DNA from: Nocardioides acrostichi | Lineage (GTDB): Bacteria > Actinomycetota > Actinomycetes > Propionibacteriales > Nocardioidaceae | Reading direction: 5' to 3' | Assembly (NCBI RefSeq): GCF_015319165.1 | Contig: NZ_JADIVZ010000014.1 | Span: forward strand, 1-64,000 | Length of the DNA: 64,000 bases | In this document: positions 56,989-64,000 of the stretch, one piece after another | Position numbering within the stretch: position 1 is the stretch's first letter | Layout: the number at the start of each line of letters is the position of its first letter | Made by a program: the position numbers and the translations under genes | The notes under the pieces: generated by a model | What the model was told of the DNA's origin: nothing | What the model saw: only the letters and a program-made list of their open reading frames with translations | Database searches by the model: none

Positions 56989-58218
56989 GTGACCGACCAC
57001 GGGGTGCACGGTTCTGCGGACCACGCTGGCGGCGAGGCCCGCGCCTGGGCCTGGGTGGCGCATCTCCGTGACGGTGGTACGACCCCATGGGCACAGTGGG
57101 CCGGCACCGGCGAGCGCACCGGGCGGGTGTTGCCCGGCGCGCAGCAGCTCGAGCTGTTGCGGCGCCTCAACCTCATCGGCTCACCCGACGCAGCACTGGC
57201 GGAGCGGGTGCTGCGGGCCAGCGCTCCCGGGCGGGGCCGCCCCGACCTCGAGCTCGTCGGTGCGACGCCGTCCGCCTCACCGGCCGCCGCCTTCGGGCCG
57301 GCGCCGGTCGACCCCGCCGACCTGCCGGCCGACGAGCTCGTGCGGGTCAGTGCGTTGCTCGTCGCCCGCGCCGTCGTGGCCGCCGACCCGGCGGACCGGC
57401 CCGACGACCTCGCCCACATCGCGGCCGACGCGCGGGCACGGTGGCAAGCGCGCACCGTGCGGTGGCGACCCTGGCGCACCCGCTATCGGCTCGCCGGCGA
57501 CCCGTGGCTGGCCGAGCACTGGCGCCACGACCTGCGGCGCCGCGGTCGCCCCCCGGGCGGCGGCGAGGGTGCCGAGACCTTCGTGCTGGCCTCCGACCTG
57601 CCCACGATGCTCGCCGACCTCTGGACCGATCGCGCGTTCAGCACCCGAGCGCCGGTGCCCGGCTGGTCCGCGTTCCTCGCGGGCCTCGCCGAGCACGACC
57701 GGCTGCCCCGCGGCATCGACACACCGCGCGCGGTGCGGCACTGGCTCGAGAAGGTGGGCGGTCACCGGGTCCGGCTCGTGGTCGACCACGACGCGCTGCC
57801 CGGCCTCGTGGGGGTGCGCCGGCTGCCACCTCCCGAACGCCCCGGGGCCGACGCCGTCGAGCTCGCGCGGCGCGTGTCGTCGTCCCTCGGCCTGCTCGTG
57901 ACCCCCGACCGCGGACGACGCCTGCTGCGGCAGGTTCTGCTGCCCACTCTCGTCGCGGCGCCCGGACCGGCCTTGGCGATCCCGCCCGAGCAGCACCGGT
58001 GGGTCGCGCGCCGGTCGCGCCGGCTGGTGCGCGACCTCCCGCAGGAACTGCGCCGCAGTCACTACGCTGTCGTGGGCGACCCGGCGTCGCTCGGGGTGCG
58101 GGCTCGCGATCTCGCCCGTGCGGAGCCCGGGTTGCCCGACGTCGAGCGGGTGCTCGGCCTGGCCTGCCGGGTGCTGCTGGCGGGCCCGACGACCAGACGA
58201 GGCGGTGACTCTGCGTGA
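56989..58218 (+). CDS. Unknown protein between two sulfotransferases
   Basis: A 409-aa Arg-, Ala- and Leu-rich protein with no recognised domain, starting at GTG 56989. It looks soluble and helical. A central patch (ETFVLASDLPTMLADLWTDR, HRVRLVVDHDALPGLVG) and a C-terminal part (RSHYAVVGDPASLGVRARDLA) resemble alpha/beta strands but lack a nucleotide loop. It is flanked by two sulfotransferases at 10 bp on one side and a 4-bp overlap on the other, so it is very probably part of the same process, perhaps a substrate-specificity or glycosyl-type partner. Confidence 0.65.
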   Translation: MTDHGVHGSADHAGGEARAWAWVAHLRDGGTTPWAQWAGTGERTGRVLPGAQQLELLRRLNLIGSPDAALAERVLRASAPGRGRPDLELVGATPSASPAAAFGPAPVDPADLPADELVRVSALLVARAVVAADPADRPDDLAHIAADARARWQARTVRWRPWRTRYRLAGDPWLAEHWRHDLRRRGRPPGGGEGAETFVLASDLPTMLADLWTDRAFSTRAPVPGWSAFLAGLAEHDRLPRGIDTPRAVRHWLEKVGGHRVRLVVDHDALPGLVGVRRLPPPERPGADAVELARRVSSSLGLLVTPDRGRRLLRQVLLPTLVAAPGPALAIPPEQHRWVARRSRRLVRDLPQELRRSHYAVVGDPASLGVRARDLARAEPGLPDVERVLGLACRVLLAGPTTRRGGDSA

Positions 58219-59420
58219 GCGAGCGCGTGCTGCTGCACGTCGGGACGCCCAAGACCGGCACCTCGCAGCTCCAGGAGGTGCTCTTCCGCAACCGGGAGGC
58301 GCTGGCCGAGCACGGCATCAGCTACCCGGCCGAGCGGTTCGACGCGCACTTCCTCGCTGCCCTCGACCTCATGGCACTGCCGTGGGGCGGGCTCGAGACG
58401 GAGGCGATCGGCTGTTGGGACGCGCTGGCGCAGCAGGTGCGTGAACACCGGGGCACGGCGATCATCAGCCACGAGATCCTGGCGACCGCCTCGCGTAGCC
58501 AGGTCGGCCGCGCCCTGGAATCCCTCGGCCACGGCTCGGGCGCCGAGGTGCACGTGGTGGTCTCCGCACGCGACCTGGTGCGGCAGATCCCGGCCGAGTG
58601 GCAGGAGAACGTCAAGCACCGCAGCACGATCAGCTTCGAGCGATTCCTCGCACAGCTGCGCGACCCGGCCCGAGAGGCCCGTATCGCCAGCTGGTTCTGG
58701 GGCGTTCAGGAGCTGCCCGACGTGCTCGACCGCTGGGCCCACGAGCTGCCGCCCGAGCACGTGCACGTCGTCACCGTGCCGCCCCCCGGTGGCGACGCGG
58801 GCGAGCTGTGGCGCCGCTTCGAGCACACCTTCGGCCTCACCGGTCTCGAACTCGACCTCGATGTCGCCAAGGCCAACCCCTCGCTCGGCGTGCCCGAGAC
58901 CGCGTTGCTGCGCCGGCTCAACCAGCAGGTGAACCCGGTGCTCGCGCCGCCGGACTACCGCCCGTTGGTGCGTGAGCTGTTGGCCCACCAGACGCTCTCG
59001 GCCCGCTCCCGCTCACCGCGACTCGCGCTGCCACCCGACGTGCACCCCTGGGCCGTCGAGCTCTCGGCCTCGTGGATCGCCGAGCTGCGCCGGCGGGGCT
59101 ACGACGTCGTCGGCGACCTCGACGACCTACTCGGCCCGCCGGCCCCCGAGCACTGGGCCGACCCCGACGCCCCGCGCGAGTCGCAGGTGTCCGGTGCGGC
59201 GCTCGACGCGCTCTGCGCGGTACTGCTCGACAACGCCCGGCTTCGCGGTGAGGAGACGCGGTTGGCCGCCGAGCTGCACGAGGCTCGCGAGCGGATCGCG
59301 CACCACGAACGGCGCCCGCTGCGCGAGAGCATCCTCACGTTCGTCCGCCGCAGCGCGGCAGGTCGCGGCCTGCATCGGGTCTACCGGGTGCTGCGCGGCA
59401 GAAGCACCCGGTCGGCGTAG
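58215..59420 (+). CDS. Sulfotransferase-family protein, second of two in an operon
   Basis: A 401-aa paralogue of the 55890 gene. It shows the same P-loop-like LHVGTPKTGTSQLQEVL near residue 7, TAIISHEILATAS, EVHVVVSARDLVRQIPAEWQ, then ENVKH, and the NPSLGVPETALLRRLN block shared with its partner. The C-terminal ~60 residues form a charged helix (LRGEETRLAAELHEARERIA). It starts at GTG 58215, overlapping the unknown protein's stop. Its 3' end overlaps the convergent ecsC-like gene by 40 bp. Confidence 0.8.
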   Translation: MSERVLLHVGTPKTGTSQLQEVLFRNREALAEHGISYPAERFDAHFLAALDLMALPWGGLETEAIGCWDALAQQVREHRGTAIISHEILATASRSQVGRALESLGHGSGAEVHVVVSARDLVRQIPAEWQENVKHRSTISFERFLAQLRDPAREARIASWFWGVQELPDVLDRWAHELPPEHVHVVTVPPPGGDAGELWRRFEHTFGLTGLELDLDVAKANPSLGVPETALLRRLNQQVNPVLAPPDYRPLVRELLAHQTLSARSRSPRLALPPDVHPWAVELSASWIAELRRRGYDVVGDLDDLLGPPAPEHWADPDAPRESQVSGAALDALCAVLLDNARLRGEETRLAAELHEARERIAHHERRPLRESILTFVRRSAAGRGLHRVYRVLRGRSTRSA

Positions 59421-60115
59421 CGGCCGACCTTCCACGTGGCGAAGCCGTCGGCGCCCATGCCGACCACACCACCCACGACGGGCACCCGGCGTCCGACCGT
59501 GACGGCGAGCCGCTTGCCCGCCATCCGGGAGATGATCTCGGCTCCCACCTCGCTGCTGATACGGCGGTCGAGGTCGGGCCCGGCGCCGCGGCTGTCGGGC
59601 GGGGCGCCGGCGAGCTCGACCGGACCACCCGGCAGCACGCGGCGCTTCACGAGGTCGCGCACGGCGTCGTCACCGAGCAGGCACACCAGCACGGCGTTGC
59701 GCACTCGCGGGTCGTCGAGGTCGTAGCCGCGCAGGTGGGCGATGGCCGCGATCATCCGGCACTGCACGAGCGCGAGCCCGGTGATGTTGGCGGGGATCGT
59801 GACCGCCGAGGTCACCAGACCGCCCAGGTTGGTGACGAAGCCCTGGGCGCCGGCGTAGCGCACGTGCTGCTCGATGATGTCGTGGACGGCGCCTGCGATG
59901 GCCTCCTCGGAGCCGGCGGGCTGCTCCTGGGCGGCCAGGGCGGTCGCGGCCGCCTGCGCTGCCGACGGCAAGGGGCCAGCGCCGCGGATCGCGCGGTCCA
60001 GCGCCTGCCGCACGAACGACGACGTCGCGCCCGGTGCGAGCTCGGTGAGACGCGGGGCGAGACGTCGCCCGACGTTGCCTGCGATCCCCCGGGCGGACGT
60101 GCGACGCGCTGCCAT
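59381..60115 (-). CDS. EcsC-family protein
   Basis: A 244-aa protein. The central GFVTNLGGLVTSAVTIPANI and TGLALVQCRMIAAIAHLRGYDL with DPRVRNAVLVCLLGD match the EcsC family, whose founding member is linked to a Bacillus ABC transporter and whose biochemical role is unknown. Hydrophobic glycine-rich segments (VPVVGGVVGMGADGFAT) suggest membrane association. ATG start 60115. It is divergent from aat (64 bp between starts) and convergent with the sulfotransferase operon. Confidence 0.75.
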   Translation of the reverse strand: MAARRTSARGIAGNVGRRLAPRLTELAPGATSSFVRQALDRAIRGAGPLPSAAQAAATALAAQEQPAGSEEAIAGAVHDIIEQHVRYAGAQGFVTNLGGLVTSAVTIPANITGLALVQCRMIAAIAHLRGYDLDDPRVRNAVLVCLLGDDAVRDLVKRRVLPGGPVELAGAPPDSRGAGPDLDRRISSEVGAEIISRMAGKRLAVTVGRRVPVVGGVVGMGADGFATWKVGRYADRVLLPRSTR

Positions 60116-60179
60116 TCCTGCATGGTAGAGACCCGCCCTCACCCCTGCGTGGCCCCCGAGCGGGCGTACCGTCGTCACA

Positions 60180-60875
60180 ATGCCCGTCGAGCCCGCTCCC
60201 TCCGCGTGGTCGTTCGGAGACCCACGCCGGTTCGACCTGCGCGACGACCTCGTCGGCGTGGGGGCCGACCTGGAGCCGGGCACCCTGCTGGCCGCCTACC
60301 GCAACGGGCTGTTCCCGATGCCGTCGGGCAACCGCGGTGACCCGATGTACTGGTTCTGTCCGGTCTCTCGTGGCGTGCTGCCGCTCGAGGGGCTGCGGGT
60401 GTCGCGGTCGTTGCGCCGTTCAGTGCGCAACTTCGAGATCCGGGTCGACACCGCGTTCGACGAGGTGATCGCCGGCTGCGCCGACCGGCGCCGTCCGCAG
60501 GGGTGGATCGACGGGGAGATCGTCACGGCCTACCGGCGCCTGCACGAACTGGGGTGGGCGCACTCGGTCGAGGCCTGGCGAGACGACCAGTTGGCCGGCG
60601 GTCTGTACGGCGTGGCCATCGGCGGGCTGTTCGCCGGGGAGTCGATGTTCCACCGGGTCACCGACGCCTCGAAGGTCGCGCTCGTGGGGCTCGTCGACCT
60701 CCTGTGCGACGAGCGCGCCGGTCAGCGGCTGGTCGACGTGCAGTGGAGCACGGCGCATCTGGCCAGCCTGGGCGTCGTGGAGATCCCGCGTGAGCGCTAC
60801 CTCGACCGACTCGCGCGGGCGCTGGCGGTGCCTGCGCCGGAGGCGTTCAGTGCCTCGGATCGCCTCGGAACCTGA
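60180..60875 (+). CDS. aat: Leucyl/phenylalanyl-tRNA-protein transferase
   Basis: A 231-aa N-end-rule enzyme that adds Leu or Phe from tRNA to proteins with N-terminal Lys or Arg. Family motifs: LLAAYRNGLFPMPSG, MYWFCPVSRGVLPLEGLRVS, FDEVIAGCADR, GWIDGEIVTAYRRLHELGWA and the HSVEAW...GGLYGVAIGGLFAGESMF core, ending VDVQWSTAHLASLG. Length matches. Start ATG 60180. Confidence 0.95.
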   Translation: MPVEPAPSAWSFGDPRRFDLRDDLVGVGADLEPGTLLAAYRNGLFPMPSGNRGDPMYWFCPVSRGVLPLEGLRVSRSLRRSVRNFEIRVDTAFDEVIAGCADRRRPQGWIDGEIVTAYRRLHELGWAHSVEAWRDDQLAGGLYGVAIGGLFAGESMFHRVTDASKVALVGLVDLLCDERAGQRLVDVQWSTAHLASLGVVEIPRERYLDRLARALAVPAPEAFSASDRLGT

Positions 60876-60956
60876 GAAGAGGATTAAGAAGGAACCGCCC
60901 TGGGCATGGTGGCGCAGCCAACCGCCGCGCACCCGCGCCGTCCGCCAGGAGCCCCC

Positions 60957-61520
60957 ATGCGTCTGACCCCCCGTTCCAGCCTCTCCCTCGCCACGCTGGC
61001 CCTCGTAGCCGGCACCCTCACGGCGTGCGGCGGTTCCTCCGACCCCGAGGCCGCGCCCGACGACGCGAGCACCGACGACTTCTGCGCGGTGTACAAGGAC
61101 ATCTCGACCGACGGCGACCAGAACGACCTCGACGCCGCCAAGAAGGCTGCCGACCGGCTCGCCGAGGTCGGCACCCCGGAGGACATGCCCGACGACGCAC
61201 GCAAGGCCTTCGAGGACATGATCTCGCTGGTGCAGGGCGCCGACAGCGAGAAGGATCTCGAGGAGGCGTTCGCCGACGGCTCGACCGACGCCGGCTCGGG
61301 CCTGGGCGCCCTCGGCAACTACCTCTTCACGACCTGCGCCGACGAGTTGGGCCTGCCCTCGGACCTGCCGACGACCATTCCCAGCGACCTGCCCAGCGAC
61401 CTGGCGAGCGGCCTGCCCTCGGACATGCCGACCGACCCCGAGGCCATGCAGTCCTACCTCGACGAGCAGGAGAAGGAGCTCGATGACATGCTGGCCAGCA
61501 TGTCGGCCGACGCCAGCTGA
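60957..61520 (+). CDS. Secreted lipoprotein, unknown function
   Basis: A 187-aa acidic lipoprotein: signal then lipobox LTAC (Cys ~24). The mature part has DFCAVYKDI and FTTCADELG cysteines, probably disulfide-bonded, and a low-complexity tail of LPSDLPTT/IPSDLPSD/LASGLPSD repeats. The start ATG 60957 follows CAGGAG. It shares the small acidic two-Cys plan with the next lipoprotein gene (DTEFCQALASM...STACGTG), suggesting a family. Confidence 0.8.
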   Translation: MRLTPRSSLSLATLALVAGTLTACGGSSDPEAAPDDASTDDFCAVYKDISTDGDQNDLDAAKKAADRLAEVGTPEDMPDDARKAFEDMISLVQGADSEKDLEEAFADGSTDAGSGLGALGNYLFTTCADELGLPSDLPTTIPSDLPSDLASGLPSDMPTDPEAMQSYLDEQEKELDDMLASMSADAS

Positions 61521-61599
61521 CCCCGGGCCTCTCAGGCTCTGCTTGGACTGGCGTGGCACCGTCGGGGTCGTCCTCCCCGCCATGGTGGAGGTTGTACCC

Positions 61600-62079
61600 A
61601 TGTGTCGAAAGGATCACGAGCCGTTGAAGTTCGCCGCCCTGCCCCTCGTCCTGGCCCTGGCCGTCGGAGCCGCCGGCTGCGGAGGCGACGACTCCGCCGA
61701 CCCGGACTCCTCGTCGTCCAGCAGCGGGACGCCCAGCAGCGATGCCTCGGCGGGCAGTGCCCCCTCGGCCGGTGCCGACGCCGACACGGAGTTCTGCCAG
61801 GCCCTGGCCTCGATGACCTCGGTGCAGGACGGCGCCGACGTGGTCAAGCTGCACGACGCGCTCGAGAGCGCGGGCCTGCCTGACGACGCCGGTGCTGACG
61901 CTCAGGCGGGTCTGAAGGTCTACCTGAAGGTGCTCAGCGGCGTCGACGCGAAGGCCAGCCGCAAGGAGCTCCAGTCGCTCCAGACCCCGGATCTCTCCAA
62001 GACCGAGCAGAGCCAGGTCGCCGCGCTGGTGCAGTACTCCTCCACCGCCTGCGGCACCGGGGCCACGTCGGGTCAGTGA
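61600..62079 (+). CDS. Secreted lipoprotein, unknown function
   Basis: A 159-aa lipoprotein with lipobox GAAGC (Cys ~27), then a Ser/Ala/Asp-rich linker and a helical domain (ADADTEFCQALASMTSVQDG) ending with a second Cys (STACGTG). The ATG at 61600 has GGAGG 7 nt upstream; an in-frame TTG at 61624 is an alternative. It resembles the preceding gene in plan and may be its distant paralogue. Confidence 0.75.
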   Translation: MCRKDHEPLKFAALPLVLALAVGAAGCGGDDSADPDSSSSSSGTPSSDASAGSAPSAGADADTEFCQALASMTSVQDGADVVKLHDALESAGLPDDAGADAQAGLKVYLKVLSGVDAKASRKELQSLQTPDLSKTEQSQVAALVQYSSTACGTGATSGQ

Positions 62080-62115
62080 CCTCGGCGACCCGCTCGGTCG
62101 CCTGGTCGGTGCGGG

Positions 62116-62448
62116 TCAGTGCAGGTGCACGAAAGGCGGCTGGCCGGTGTCGCTGACCATGGGCCGGCCAGCGTCGTCCCAGGCGAGCATGCCGCCCTCG
62201 AGGTTGACGACGTCGTGACCCTGCTGGCCGAGCCACTGGGTGGCCTGGGCGGAGCGCCCGCCGACCTTGCACACCACCAGCACCCGGCCGGGGGGCACCT
62301 CTTGCGCCCGCAGGGGCAGGACGCCCAGCGGGATGTGGAGGGCACCCTCGATGTGCCCGGCGGCCCACTCCACCGGCTCGCGGACGTCGAGCACGGTGAG
62401 GTCGTCGGGCAGGGGGCTGGGCACGTCGGCCACGGTGGTGGACTGCAT
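62116..62448 (-). CDS. Rhodanese-like sulfurtransferase domain protein
   Basis: A 110-aa single rhodanese domain: LTVLDVREPVEWAAGHIEGA (CH2A-like), HIPLGVLP, and the active-site loop VVCKVGGRSAQA with the catalytic Cys, then GHDVVNLEGGMLAW. Such proteins carry persulfide sulfur. The ATG at 62448 follows CCAGGAGA and is preferred over the open-frame start at 62466. It lies downstream of the Fpg/Nei gene on the same strand, 22 bp away. Confidence 0.88.
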   Translation of the reverse strand: MQSTTVADVPSPLPDDLTVLDVREPVEWAAGHIEGALHIPLGVLPLRAQEVPPGRVLVVCKVGGRSAQATQWLGQQGHDVVNLEGGMLAWDDAGRPMVSDTGQPPFVHLH

Positions 62449-62470
62449 GGGTCTCCTGGTTCTCACGCAC

Positions 62471-63337
62471 TCACTTGAGGAGCTTGGACATGCGCCGGTC
62501 GGCGAGCGGCTTGCCGCCGGTCTGGCAGGTGGGGCAGTACTGCAGGCTGGAGTCGGCGAAGGACACCTCGCGCACCGTGTCGCCGCACACCGGGCAGGAC
62601 CTGCCGGCGCGCCCGTGCACCGCGAGGTTCGACTTCTTCTCGCCCTTGAGCTCGCTGGCGGCGAGTCCGCGAGAGCGATCGACCGCCTCGCCGAGGGTGA
62701 TGCGCAGGGCGTCGTAGAGCACCGCCAGCTCGTCGTCGGTGAGGCTGTTGGCGGCCTTGTACGGCGACATCCGCGCCGCGTGCAGGATCTCGTCGGAGTA
62801 GGCGTTGCCGATGCCGGCGATGGTGCCCTGGTGTCTCAGCACGCCCTTGATCTGCTTGCGCCCCTCGCGTTCGAGGATCTCGGCGAGCCGCTGCGCGGTG
62901 AAGTCGTCGGTGAGTGGGTCGGGGCCCAGACTGGCGATACCCGGGACGTCGAGCGGGTCGCGCACCACGTAGGCGGCCAGACTCTTGCGAGTGCCGGCCT
63001 CGGTGACGTCGAGCCCCGTGCCGTCGTCCAGCACGATGCGCAACGCCAGCGTCGACTTCGGGCTCGGCTTGGGCGGCAGGCTCGGCAGCTCCTCGCGCCA
63101 CCGCACCCATCCCGCGCGGGCCAGGTGCAGCACCAGGTGCGTGCCCGAGGCGTCGATGTCGAGGAACTTGCCGTGGCGCCCGACGCCGTCGACCATCGTG
63201 CCCTCGAGTGCGCTGATCGGCGGGTCGTAGGTCTTGAGCGCACTGAACTGCGGCACGTGCACCGTCACGATGGCGCGCCCGTCGAGCCGGCCCGTCAGAT
63301 CCTGGGCCAGCGCCTCCACCTCGGGCAGCTCCGGCAC
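62471..63337 (-). CDS. Fpg/Nei-family DNA glycosylase/AP lyase
   Basis: A 288-aa base-excision repair enzyme. It starts MPELPEVEALAQDL, where Pro2 is the catalytic nucleophile after Met removal and Glu3 the acid. The helix-two-turn-helix segment is IKGVLRHQGTIAGIGNAYSD. The C-terminal zinc finger is SCPVCGDTV...QYCPTCQTGG. It removes oxidised purines or pyrimidines; assignment between Fpg and Nei is not secure from sequence. No upstream gene on this strand; the intergenic motif cluster lies directly upstream. Confidence 0.92.
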   Translation of the reverse strand: MPELPEVEALAQDLTGRLDGRAIVTVHVPQFSALKTYDPPISALEGTMVDGVGRHGKFLDIDASGTHLVLHLARAGWVRWREELPSLPPKPSPKSTLALRIVLDDGTGLDVTEAGTRKSLAAYVVRDPLDVPGIASLGPDPLTDDFTAQRLAEILEREGRKQIKGVLRHQGTIAGIGNAYSDEILHAARMSPYKAANSLTDDELAVLYDALRITLGEAVDRSRGLAASELKGEKKSNLAVHGRAGRSCPVCGDTVREVSFADSSLQYCPTCQTGGKPLADRRMSKLLK

Positions 63338-63356
63338 GCGGCCATCCTAGGCGGCG

Positions 63357-63497
63357 GGAGATTTATCGGCTCCCCGATGAAGGTGCGGGTCCCCCGACGA
63401 GGCTTTATCGGGGAACCGGACGGTCCATCGGTCCCCCGATAAAACTCCCGCTACGACCCGCTAACCAAATCTCACGAAATCACTAGACACCCCGATA
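63357..63497. repeat. Cluster of alternating ATCGGGG/CCCCGAT motifs between fpg and an ATPase gene
   Basis: Cores occur at 63363-63370 (TTTATCGG), 63373-63379 (CCCCGAT), 63391-63397 (CCCCCGA), 63404-63413 (TTTATCGGGG), 63427-63431 (ATCGG), 63433-63444 (CCCCCGATAAAA) and 63490-63496 (CCCCGAT), in changing orientation. The strongest hairpin pairs 63404-63413 with 63434-63443 (10 bp). A longer pairing joins 63357-63370 and 63436-63449 with one mismatch. The cluster covers the divergent promoters of the fpg/nei and ATPase genes. Confidence 0.75.
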
Positions 63498-63507
63498 CGT
63501 TGCGATC

Positions 63508-64000
63508 GTGGATCCGGTACGCAACCCCTACGCCCCCGGCGCGGGGCAGCGCCCGCCCGAGTTGGCGGGTCGAGACGACGAGCTGGCGGCGTTCGACGTG
63601 GTGCTCGAGCGGGTGGCACGTGGCCGCCCCGAGCGCAGCCTGGTGCTCACGGGGTTGCGCGGCGTCGGCAAGACGGTGCTGCTCAACGCGTTGCGCAGCG
63701 CGGCGGTGCGCAAGGGCTGGGGCACCGGCAAGCTCGAGGCGCGCCCCGACCAGAGTCTGCGACGCCCGCTCTCGAGCGCGCTGCACCAGGCGGTGCGCGA
63801 GCTGAGCCACCCCGAGGAGTCGATGCGCGACCAGGTGCTCGGCGTGCTCCGCGCCTTCGCCGAGCGTGACGCCGCGCCGGGCGCGAAGCTGCGCGAGCGG
63901 TGGAGCCCCGGCATCGACGTGGCCGCGGCGCGGGGGAGAGCCGACTCCGGCGACATCGAGATCGACCTGGTCGAGTTGCTCAGCGACGTCGGCGGTCTGG
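63508..64000 (+). CDS. AAA/P-loop ATPase, N-terminal part (runs off the window)
   Basis: 164 residues are visible from GTG 63508 to the window edge. An N-terminal PELAGRDDELAAFDVVLERV motif precedes Walker A, SLVLTGLRGVGKTVLLNAL (about residues 44-62), the pattern of ORC/Cdc6-like or STAND-type AAA ATPases common in actinobacteria. Walker B and C-terminal domains lie beyond the edge. Short distance to the motif cluster suggests regulation there. Confidence 0.8.
   Translation, partial: MDPVRNPYAPGAGQRPPELAGRDDELAAFDVVLERVARGRPERSLVLTGLRGVGKTVLLNALRSAAVRKGWGTGKLEARPDQSLRRPLSSALHQAVRELSHPEESMRDQVLGVLRAFAERDAAPGAKLRERWSPGIDVAAARGRADSGDIEIDLVELLSDVGGL

Overview
The window is very GC-rich actinobacterial DNA. 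Gene content and style (frequent GTG starts, 4-bp start/stop overlaps, many TetR regulators, secreted lipoproteins, an AlkB-rubredoxin fusion, an IdeR-type iron box, a SNF2-SWIM helicase pair and a polyphosphate glucokinase) suggest a free-living soil or aquatic actinomycete. Nocardioidaceae (Propionibacteriales) is my best guess, from overall resemblance and not from a marker gene.

Layout. (1) 1-8.5 kb is the right part of an integrated mobile element with visibly lower GC. It holds a MobF relaxase/helicase gene read leftward and broken by a 2-bp frameshift and an in-frame amber stop, a leftward cassette of three unrecognised genes (326 aa, 156 aa and a translationally coupled 171-aa four-TM protein), a MerR/excisionase-like gene and an orphan 154-aa gene. 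Two copies of a ~90-bp module, each ending in a tRNA-Leu-like 3' end plus a terminator hairpin, lie at 7.3 and 8.4 kb and look like stacked attachment sites. (2) 8.7-42.5 kb is mostly core or stable accessory genome: HU; a flavin dehydrogenase; bacterioferritin and its ferredoxin under an iron box; two glutathione peroxidases; an MmpL exporter with TetR; malic enzyme; polyphosphate glucokinase; an alkane hydroxylase operon; several hydrolases and oxidoreductases; an M13 peptidase; secreted and RTX-repeat proteins; RecQ; and a SNF2/SWIM helicase pair. (3) 42.6-47.0 kb is a decaying accessory island. It has a frameshifted folD, a twice-frameshifted small P-loop kinase, an intact stand-alone AICAR transformylase behind a recognisable ZTP (pfl) riboswitch whose 3' end can sequester the Shine-Dalgarno, a truncated flavin monooxygenase, a tetR remnant, a 25-bp inverted repeat resembling abutted IS ends, and an ECF sigma gene cut off in region 4. 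(4) 47.5-64 kb returns to core-like genes: SelO; a leucine/isovalerate catabolic operon (biotin-dependent acyl-CoA carboxylase plus HMG-CoA lyase) with a divergent TetR and twin operators; a zinc alcohol dehydrogenase with a divergent TetR; a sulfotransferase-unknown-sulfotransferase operon; EcsC; Aat; lipoproteins; rhodanese; an Fpg/Nei glycosylase; and the start of an AAA ATPase behind a cluster of alternating ATCGGGG motifs.

Functional links. AlkB-rubredoxin, ferredoxin and TetR form an alkane oxidation unit. The carboxylase subunits and HMG-CoA lyase form a branched-chain catabolic unit. Bfd and Bfr handle iron storage and release. FolD (10-formyl-THF supply) and AICAR transformylase (10-formyl-THF use) pair functionally under a folate-stress riboswitch, although folD is frameshifted here. 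The most unusual items are the riboswitch/AICAR transformylase island, the unknown cassette at 4.0-6.0 kb, the stacked tRNA-derived att modules, the Bfr ferroxidase-ligand change and the sulfotransferase operon with its unknown central protein.
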